A stretch of DNA of 37,547 nt from CAZEGI01 sp964512105 (GTDB lineage Archaea; Altiarchaeota; Altiarchaeia; IMC4; CAZEGI01): contig CAZEGI010000010.1 in assembly GCA_964512105.1 (NCBI GenBank), positions 1-37,547 on the forward strand. Direction: 5' to 3'. Every line of letters starts with the position of its first letter. Position 1 is the stretch's first letter. The position numbers and the translations under genes were made by a program. This document shows positions 33,183 through 37,547 of the stretch, piece by piece. The notes below the pieces were generated by a model. That model was not told where the DNA came from. It saw only the letters and a program-made list of their open reading frames with translations, and made no database searches.

Positions 33183-33410
33183 TGGGGCCAGGGGGATTCG
33201 AACCCCCATCGGCGGGTCACTCCGACATGTCAAGGCATTGCTTTTGGCTACCTCTGACCCATCCTTTCGTCATCGCTTTTTGAGCTCAGCGCTCCAGTGT
33301 TTTGATTTTGTTCGTCCCTTTTCTTTTTGGGGATGAAACACCTTTTTCTTTTGGAAAAGAAAAAGGGGTTCTCTGGAGCCCGCTAGGATGCCAGACTACC
33401 CCATAGCCCC
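33183..33410 (-). tRNA. tRNA-Trp (CCA anticodon) with a 155-nt intron
   Basis: Exon 1 is 33410-33373 and exon 2 is 33217-33183, 73 nt when joined; no CCA tail is encoded. Acceptor stem GGGGCTA pairs with TGGCCCC, D-stem GGGT with ATCC, anticodon stem GCGGG with CCCGC, T-stem GGGGG with CCCCC around TTCGAAT. The anticodon loop is CTCCAGA, giving CCA for tryptophan. The intron (33218-33372) is at the canonical 37/38 site: exon CTCC (32-35) pairs with intron GGAG (33220-33223), flanked by the 3-nt bulges AGA and TGA, the bulge-helix-bulge cut by EndA. The inner helix beyond the 5' bulge is weak. Confidence 0.95.
33218..33372 (-). ncRNA. tRNA-Trp intron with box C/D-like C34 guide
   Basis: The 155-nt intron contains CTGGAGC (33297-33291), complementary to nt 31-37 of exon 1, lying just before a CTGA box (33289-33286). 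Counting back from CTGA, the fifth base (G, 33294) pairs with C34, matching the N+5 rule for 2'-O-methylation by C/D RNPs. A C-box-like GCGATGA (33276-33270) follows 9 nt later. A second canonical C and D pair was not found, so the guide may be half-formed or rely on circularised intron. The 5' half of the intron folds into a perfect 12-bp hairpin (33341-33366). Cm34 guidance by the tRNA-Trp intron is established for several euryarchaea. Confidence 0.65.
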
Positions 33411-33471
33411 ATGTTGGTTTTTAAGAATTTAGCGGGTAATATTAATGTATTTATGAATAAAAAAATCCGAA

Positions 33472-33948
33472 ATGATATGCGAAATCTGCGGGGAATACAT
33501 TCTTGAAGGCAAAAGGGTAAAGGTTGAGGGTTCGGTGGTCATTGCGTGCAGCAACTGCGCGGGCTGTGGAACTGTGATTGGGGATGCGAAATATGAAAAA
33601 AAAGTTCCCGTCTTCAATACACCCGCGAAGCCCATGAAAGAGGAGTTCACAGTTGAAACGGGGGAAGAACTCGTGGAGAATTACGCGCAGATCATAAAGA
33701 ACAAGCGCGAGAAAATGGGGCTGAAACACAAGGATTTCGCAAGACTCATAAATGAACCGGAGTCCGTGATTCAGCGCATCGAGTCCGGGAAACTCGAACC
33801 TTCGCCATCCATAGCGAAAAAATTCCAGAGCAAACTGAACGTGAAACTGCTCAAAAAATCGGATGTCCTGGAGGTTAAGATGTCGCCGCCGAAGGATACA
33901 GGACCATTGACCTTGGGCGACGTTGTAAAGGTTAAGAAAAAAAAGTGA
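33472..33948 (+). CDS. MBF1 homologue (zinc ribbon + HTH)
   Basis: A 158-residue archaeal multiprotein bridging factor 1. The N-terminal zinc ribbon uses Cys3, Cys6, Cys26, Cys29 and possibly Cys32 (CEIC and CSNCAGC). A linker leads to a helix-turn-helix of the Cro/C1 type (about 75-130): YAQIIKNKREKMGLKHKDFARLINEPESVIQRIESGKLEPS. The C-terminal lysine tail is typical. Eukaryotic MBF1 bridges TBP and activators; the archaeal protein binds ribosomes and influences translation. The start is fixed by CEIC being the second to fifth residues after the ATG at 33472. Confidence 0.95.
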   Translation: MICEICGEYILEGKRVKVEGSVVIACSNCAGCGTVIGDAKYEKKVPVFNTPAKPMKEEFTVETGEELVENYAQIIKNKREKMGLKHKDFARLINEPESVIQRIESGKLEPSPSIAKKFQSKLNVKLLKKSDVLEVKMSPPKDTGPLTLGDVVKVKKKK

Positions 33949-33956
33949 AGCAGGGG

Positions 33957-34418
33957 TTAAACTTTTTCTCTCCTGATACCAAGCTCATCTAAAACGCCAC
34001 CAAGTTCATCATAAACTTTACTTGTTTTGAGTAGGTACTTGTCTGCCCCGATTCTGGCCCGGTCTGCTTCAGATAATTCCAAAGCGGATAACATTACTAT
34101 CTTTATATCGGGGTTTATTTCTTTTAACTTAGCTATTAGTGTTTCACCATCCATGGTCGGCATTGCCCTGTCTGTAAAGACAACATCAAAGGGGCCCTCG
34201 CTTCCAAATTTCGAAAGAGCTTTCGGACCATCATAAGCAGGAATGACATCTAAACCATGGTCCTCTAATCTCATCTGGATGAGAAGGGCAAAATTACGTT
34301 CATTATCCACAACGAGCGCCCTTGCGCTCCCGCCTGTTCTTTCAGCATCCATGAGTTGAACTCTGCTTATTGCGCCTCCCTTGTGCAATTTTACACTGGT
34401 TTTGGTTGGTTGTTTCAT
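33957..34418 (-). CDS. stand-alone receiver-domain (CheY-like) protein
   Basis: About 153 residues from the ATG at 34418. A 35-residue basic N-terminal extension precedes a receiver domain: ALVVDNERNFALLIQMRLEDHG carries the acidic pocket (Asp-Asn-Glu rather than Asp-Asp), FDVVFTDRAMPTMDGE has the phosphorylated Asp, IKIVMLSALE the conserved Ser, and DKYLLKTSK the conserved Lys. No output domain and no histidine kinase nearby. It may work as a phospho-relay or as an effector by protein-protein contact. Convergent with the MBF1 gene, 8 bp between stops. Confidence 0.88.
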   Translation of the reverse strand: MKQPTKTSVKLHKGGAISRVQLMDAERTGGSARALVVDNERNFALLIQMRLEDHGLDVIPAYDGPKALSKFGSEGPFDVVFTDRAMPTMDGETLIAKLKEINPDIKIVMLSALELSEADRARIGADKYLLKTSKVYDELGGVLDELGIRREKV

Positions 34419-34434
34419 GGTTAATAACACGCAA

Positions 34435-35436
34435 CTAGAGTATAAATGGTTTCAGAATTACCTTCACAGATTCCTTCGCTTCCGCAACGAGTTTGAAACC
34501 CTTCTGCGCTTCCGTCAGCGGAAGAACGTGGGTTATCATGTCCCTGACTTTTATTTTTCCCGAAGCGATTAATCTAAGAGATTCGGAAAGGTCGTTTGGT
34601 GTTGCGCCGTATGATGTCATTATTGTCACTTCATTGCGCCAAAGGTCGTTTATCGGCAATGGCAGTCTGAATTCCGGTTTCGGAACTGCGAAATAAAGGA
34701 TAACACCGCCGCGGTCAACGCAATCCAACGCGCTCAAAACTGCGGATTCCGCTCCCGTGCAGACAATCACGCGATCGAATTTTTCGTTTATTTTTTTCCC
34801 TGCCTTGAATGTTTCGTCTGCTCCGAATTTCTTTGCGAATTTCAGGCGGTATTCGTTCACGTCAACCGCAACTATTCTTTTTGCGCCTTTCGCCTTTGCA
34901 AGTTTTATGTGGAGCAGGCCGGAAATTCCGCTTCCCATGATGAGGGCGCTTTGATTTTTTCCTACTCCCGCTAATCTTTGGCCACGAATGACGCACGCCA
35001 GAGGTTCGATGATGGTTCCCTCTTCATAGGAAATATTTTTTGGCAGAATGTAAACACCGGTTTTTACATTCAGCGCCGGAACCTTCACATATTCTGAAAA
35101 ACCCCCGGGGTAAAAATTCGTAGTGTGCAGGGTCTCGCACGCAGTGTGATGCCCGGATTTGCAGTAGTTGCATTTGTTGCACGGCACGTGATGCGAGACA
35201 AAAACGCGGTCACCGGGCTTGTATTTTTTTACGCCTTTTCCGACTTCGACGATTTCGCCGGTCATCTCGTGGCCGAGGACGCGCGGGGCTTTTTTTAAGC
35301 GGTACCATTCCATGACATCGCTTCCGCAGATTCCCGATGCGATTACCTTCACGAGAATTTCGCCTGCATAAATCCCGGGTTTCGGGATTTCCTCTATGCG
35401 GACGTCATTGTTGTTGTAGTATGTTGCAACGCGCAT
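34435..35436 (-). CDS. zinc-dependent medium-chain alcohol/polyol dehydrogenase
   Basis: A 333-residue MDR-family NAD(P)-dependent dehydrogenase beginning MRVATYYNNNDVRIEEIPKPG at 35436; the longer frame would extend into the upstream gene. Catalytic zinc ligands are Cys37 (GICGSD) and His56-Glu57 (GHEMTGE); the structural zinc site is the four-cysteine cluster Cys86, 89, 92 and 100 (CNKCNYCKSGHHTAC). The Rossmann motif is GSGISGLLH (about 168-176), with ivAVDVNEYR following. It resembles sorbitol/threonine dehydrogenases. Substrate not determined. A TATA-like TTTAATGTAAAA lies about 26 nt before the ATG. Confidence 0.92.
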   Translation of the reverse strand: MRVATYYNNNDVRIEEIPKPGIYAGEILVKVIASGICGSDVMEWYRLKKAPRVLGHEMTGEIVEVGKGVKKYKPGDRVFVSHHVPCNKCNYCKSGHHTACETLHTTNFYPGGFSEYVKVPALNVKTGVYILPKNISYEEGTIIEPLACVIRGQRLAGVGKNQSALIMGSGISGLLHIKLAKAKGAKRIVAVDVNEYRLKFAKKFGADETFKAGKKINEKFDRVIVCTGAESAVLSALDCVDRGGVILYFAVPKPEFRLPLPINDLWRNEVTIMTSYGATPNDLSESLRLIASGKIKVRDMITHVLPLTEAQKGFKLVAEAKESVKVILKPFIL

Positions 35437-35467
35437 CTTCTTATTGACTTCGTGTTTTACATTAAAC

Positions 35468-36091
35468 TTATGATAAGCGAAGGAACTTATTTCTGTATAT
35501 TTTTTGGACAGCAAGCAATATGAAGTAGAGTGAAACAAGAGCCATCGGAATATCAACTATCATGTCTGAAATAAACCAACCCCAGTCGTTCCAGAATTTT
35601 CCGGATCTAAAGTAGCTGTCCAGAGTTGGCGGACCTCTTAAGGTTATATCTACACCAACCGCCTGGGAAAGCAAAGAGAGGGTCTGCAGGTTCCAGAAGA
35701 TTGCAATAAAAAACATGGAATACCATAGGGGCTTGGCTGATCTCAAACTGAAAAAAGCAAATAACAATCCATAAGCTAAAGCATACCAGAAAGTCTCCGA
35801 AACATTGAAAAATGCTAAGGGCCCCTTTTCAACGACATCTGCAAATACGACTGTCAAGAAAACAAAAACAATTACTGCCAGACCGTAAGGCGTCCAGAAC
35901 TTATGAAATCTCCTTTTCAAAGAGCCCTTTGTAGCCAGATATATCCAACCGCAGAGGAGAGGAAGATGCATCACGCTGTTCCCTATGTAAAAAACAGCGG
36001 ACCTTTGGGTGTTCCAGAGGAAAAAAAGGGACAAAACGCCCATCAAGGCAAATATCGCCATCGGCCAGACTAGGATATTATTTTTGTTCAT
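35468..36091 (-). CDS. polytopic membrane protein of unknown function
   Basis: A 207-residue protein with about six hydrophobic segments (near 8-25, 37-54, 68-87, 101-117, 125-143 and 175-195). MNKNNILVWPMAIFALMG opens the first helix; aromatic-rich loops (WNTQRSAVFYIGNSVMHLPLLCGW, GKFWNDWGWFISDMIV) are the only distinctive features. No catalytic motif is recognised. It is codirectional with the dehydrogenase, 31 bp apart, and follows the toxin-antitoxin pair with a 31-bp gap. Confidence 0.7.
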   Translation of the reverse strand: MNKNNILVWPMAIFALMGVLSLFFLWNTQRSAVFYIGNSVMHLPLLCGWIYLATKGSLKRRFHKFWTPYGLAVIVFVFLTVVFADVVEKGPLAFFNVSETFWYALAYGLLFAFFSLRSAKPLWYSMFFIAIFWNLQTLSLLSQAVGVDITLRGPPTLDSYFRSGKFWNDWGWFISDMIVDIPMALVSLYFILLAVQKIYRNKFLRLS

Positions 36092-36122
36092 ATTAGTTGT
36101 AATTTGTTTGAAGTAGATAAGA

Positions 36123-36386
36123 TTAGAGGTATATGTTGTCGTGATGGTCTAATTCTTCGAATATGACTTTTTTCCCCTGTTCATTGACGGAGAATAACAG
36201 GATGAAGCTCTTGTTGATATGCACTCGTTTTAGATGTTGCATTGGAGACTTCAGATTTTTGTAATGCTGCGGGTTTTGGATTACCTCCTCGATTTTTTTG
36301 TATATTATCTCAAGCTGTTTGGGGTTCTTTTTGGCAATTTTGCTAAATTTTTTGTCTAAGCTGTCCTTAATGTCAAAGGAATACAT
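36123..36386 (-). CDS. RelE/ParE-superfamily toxin
   Basis: An 87-residue RelE-type protein: a two-helix N-terminus (SLDKKFSKIAKKNPKQLEIIYKKIEEVIQNP), then PMQHLKRVHINKSFILLFSVN and VIFEELDHHDNIY, matching the archaeal RelE pattern with the positively charged strand and the C-terminal DHHDxIY. RelE toxins cleave mRNA on the ribosome or inhibit gyrase (ParE); which applies cannot be told. It begins one base after the antitoxin stop. Confidence 0.88.
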   Translation of the reverse strand: MYSFDIKDSLDKKFSKIAKKNPKQLEIIYKKIEEVIQNPQHYKNLKSPMQHLKRVHINKSFILLFSVNEQGKKVIFEELDHHDNIYL

Positions 36387-36387
36387 T

Positions 36388-36630
36388 TTAATTCAGGCCA
36401 TATCTCTTCCTAAAACCCTCAAGAGTCCCTACTTTAATGGTTTTCTCTTTAGATATCCTCTTCATCCTCTCAATAAATTCCGGCCTTAATGCGGGTTCCA
36501 ATATTTCTTGTTCGTATTGTCGGGTCATAATGTTTATAGCTTCGCTCTTATCTCTCAGGCCAAATTTGGCTTTTACAATATTCAGAACTCTGTTCGCATG
36601 GTCATCTATGTTTATTATAGCCTGCACCAT
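36388..36630 (-). CDS. ribbon-helix-helix antitoxin (DUF2683-like)
   Basis: An 80-residue protein: AIINIDDHANRVLNIVKAKFGLRDKSEAINIMTRQYEQEI has the beta-strand and two helices of a ribbon-helix-helix domain as found in DUF2683 antitoxins, and the C-terminal part (FIERMKRISKEKTIKVGT...FRKRYGL) would wrap the RelE toxin. The ATG at 36630 is preceded at 3 nt by AAGGTGAT (36634-36641), a good ribosome binding site. Confidence 0.87.
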   Translation of the reverse strand: MVQAIINIDDHANRVLNIVKAKFGLRDKSEAINIMTRQYEQEILEPALRPEFIERMKRISKEKTIKVGTLEGFRKRYGLN

Positions 36631-36640
36631 AATATCACCT

Positions 36641-36674
36641 TAATATAATATTAATACGATATTAACATATAAAC
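36641..36674 (-). promoter_or_regulatory. promoter/operator of the RelE-RHH pair
   Basis: TATA box GTTTATAT (36667-36674) followed by repeated half-sites TTAATAT, TATTAAT and TATATTAA (36641-36665), which overlap the expected transcription start. Repeated A+T-rich half-sites fit cooperative binding by a ribbon-helix-helix dimer for autorepression. Confidence 0.5.
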
Positions 36675-36699
36675 CTTCTGTTTTTACGCCCGATCAGAA

Positions 36700-37491
36700 C
36701 TATTTTTTCTTCCCCTTCTTTTCGTTGAAAATCGCGAACGCCTCGTCCGGGGTTGCGTTCTTGTGGACGACCGCGCGGACCGCCCGTATCATGGCAACCG
36801 GGTCCTCGGACTGGAAAATGTTCCTGCCCATGTCGACTCCTACGGCACCTGCCTTTATCGCGTTGTGCGCCATTTCAAGGGCTTCCTTTTCGGGAATTTT
36901 CTTTCCGCCTGCGATGACGATTGGGACGGGGCATGTGTCCACGACTTTTTCGAAGCCCTCGACGTAGTACGTTTTTACGATGCTTGCTCCGAGTTCTGCT
37001 GCCATGCGCGACGCGAGCGACATGTATCGGGCGTCGCGGGCCATGTCTTTTCCTACTGCAGTTACTGCGACAACGGGGATTCCGTATTCTTCTGCCTCGT
37101 CAACCACCTGCGTGAAACCGAGGATTGTGTCGCGTTCAAAGTCCGCTCCGACAAGGATTGAGAATGCGACACCTGCGACGTTCAACCGGATTGCGTCCTT
37201 CATTGAGGCGATGATTCCTTCATGCAAGAGTTCCTTTCCTATGATGCTCGTTCCTCCTGAGACGCGAAGAACTATTGGTATCTCGGTCTCGGGACTTATG
37301 TAATTGCGCAGTGCGCCGCGCGTCAGCATCAGCGTGTCCGCATACGGAATCAGCGGATTCACCATGTCTGAAAATTTTTCAAGCCCGGTTGTCGGACCCA
37401 TGAAGTAGCCGTGGTCCACCGCAAGCATGACGGTTCTTCCGGTTTTCGGTTTTATTATTTTTGACAATCGGTTTTTCTTACCCCAATCCAT
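36700..37491 (-). CDS. LsrF-like class I (Schiff-base) aldolase
   Basis: A 263-residue DeoC/FbaB-type TIM barrel, strikingly like LsrF: it starts MDWGKKNRLSKIIKPKTGRT, then VMLAVDHGYFMGPTTGLE (Asp26-His27), TRGALRNYI, VAVTAVGKDMARDARYMSLASR, IVKTYYVEGFEK with Lys173 as the Schiff-base lysine, and VPIVIAGGKK plus GVDMGRNIFQS at the phosphate site. LsrF has about 28 extra N-terminal residues that are missing here. In archaea such proteins are more likely fructose-bisphosphate aldolases or ADH synthases (shikimate precursor) than autoinducer-2 enzymes, since no other lsr gene is present. A strong GGAGGTG (37497-37503) sits 5 nt before the ATG. Confidence 0.88.
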   Translation of the reverse strand: MDWGKKNRLSKIIKPKTGRTVMLAVDHGYFMGPTTGLEKFSDMVNPLIPYADTLMLTRGALRNYISPETEIPIVLRVSGGTSIIGKELLHEGIIASMKDAIRLNVAGVAFSILVGADFERDTILGFTQVVDEAEEYGIPVVAVTAVGKDMARDARYMSLASRMAAELGASIVKTYYVEGFEKVVDTCPVPIVIAGGKKIPEKEALEMAHNAIKAGAVGVDMGRNIFQSEDPVAMIRAVRAVVHKNATPDEAFAIFNEKKGKKK

Positions 37492-37496
37492 TTTTG

Positions 37497-37522
37497 CACC
37501 TCCATGAGGCTATAGACCTCAT
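37497..37522 (-). promoter_or_regulatory. Shine-Dalgarno next to an inverted repeat, aldolase leader
   Basis: GGAGGTG (37497-37503) is the ribosome binding site. Directly upstream, ATGAGG and CCTCAT (37504-37509 and 37517-37522) form a 6-bp hairpin with the loop CTATAGA. The hairpin ends one base from the Shine-Dalgarno and could affect translation or act as an operator. Confidence 0.45.
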
Positions 37523-37547
37523 ACACCCACAACGAATTCATGGGGTT

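Noticed and set aside
33250..33300. A complete two-guide box C/D RNA in the intron
   Set aside because: Only one CTGA and one C-like box are convincing; TCAG and TTGA further on are not canonical, and position 39 is C, so the known Um39 guide has no target.
1..37547. CRISPR arrays, insertion sequences, integrases or rRNA genes
   Set aside because: No regularly spaced repeats, transposase or integrase motifs, or rRNA signatures were seen anywhere in the window.

Overview
The window looks archaeal and, because it contains two 100-base N runs (9842-9941 and 25296-25395), it is probably a draft or metagenome scaffold. Archaeal markers are a membrane-anchored LonB protease, a stand-alone Kae1, a homomultimer-type EndA tRNA-splicing endonuclease, an MBF1 homologue, a split-motif tRNA-Trp with a 37/38 intron, a class III (KGQ..EF) pilin-like protein, an archaemetzincin homologue, a beta-CASP RNase J-like enzyme, and TATA boxes about 25 nt before many start codons (leaderless promoters). 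I cannot fix the lineage; a euryarchaeal or DPANN organism would fit.

Layout. (1) 95-7867, minus strand: an A+T-rich, tightly packed cell-surface glycan operon (secreted scaffold-like protein, GT2 glycosyltransferase, FemAB-like acyltransferase, two methyltransferases, polysaccharide deacetylase, large multi-TM YfhO/PTPS-related protein, membrane-anchored Fn3-like protein). (2) 7883-9424: two consecutive MNT-HepT toxin-antitoxin modules; the downstream HepT is broken by a one-base frameshift. (3) 9470-20891: a cell-surface gene region holding a 1.2-kb-residue PKD/Ig adhesin, two paralogous secreted proteins that end in the same short GWNLIS tail, a class III pilin, a cohesin-type protein, a protein with transthyretin-like repeats, plus a HicAB module bracketed by a 20/21-bp direct repeat and a frameshifted helical gene. 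(4) 20939-25217: LonB, diverging from a 685-residue protein that appears to be three creatininase-like domains of which only the middle one keeps the metal ligands, then a 50-residue two-TM protein. (5) 25396-33410: mostly housekeeping and RNA genes: Kae1, EndA, a CheR-like methyltransferase, a PfkB kinase, an unknown protein, an archaemetzincin that has lost all three zinc histidines, RNase J-like, two unknown helical proteins, parvulin, and the intron-containing tRNA-Trp. (6) 33472-37491: MBF1, an orphan receiver-domain protein, a zinc alcohol dehydrogenase, a polytopic membrane protein, a RelE-RHH toxin-antitoxin pair, and an LsrF-like class I aldolase.

How the parts connect. EndA would remove the tRNA-Trp intron; that intron also carries a box C/D-like guide whose fifth base before a CTGA box pairs with C34 of the same tRNA. 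Regions 1 and 3 together look like an envelope-building and adhesion programme (glycan assembly plus heavily sequon-rich secreted proteins). Toxin-antitoxin modules sit at the borders of these variable regions, four modules in total. Two one-base frameshifts and two gaps mean some apparently broken genes could be assembly errors.
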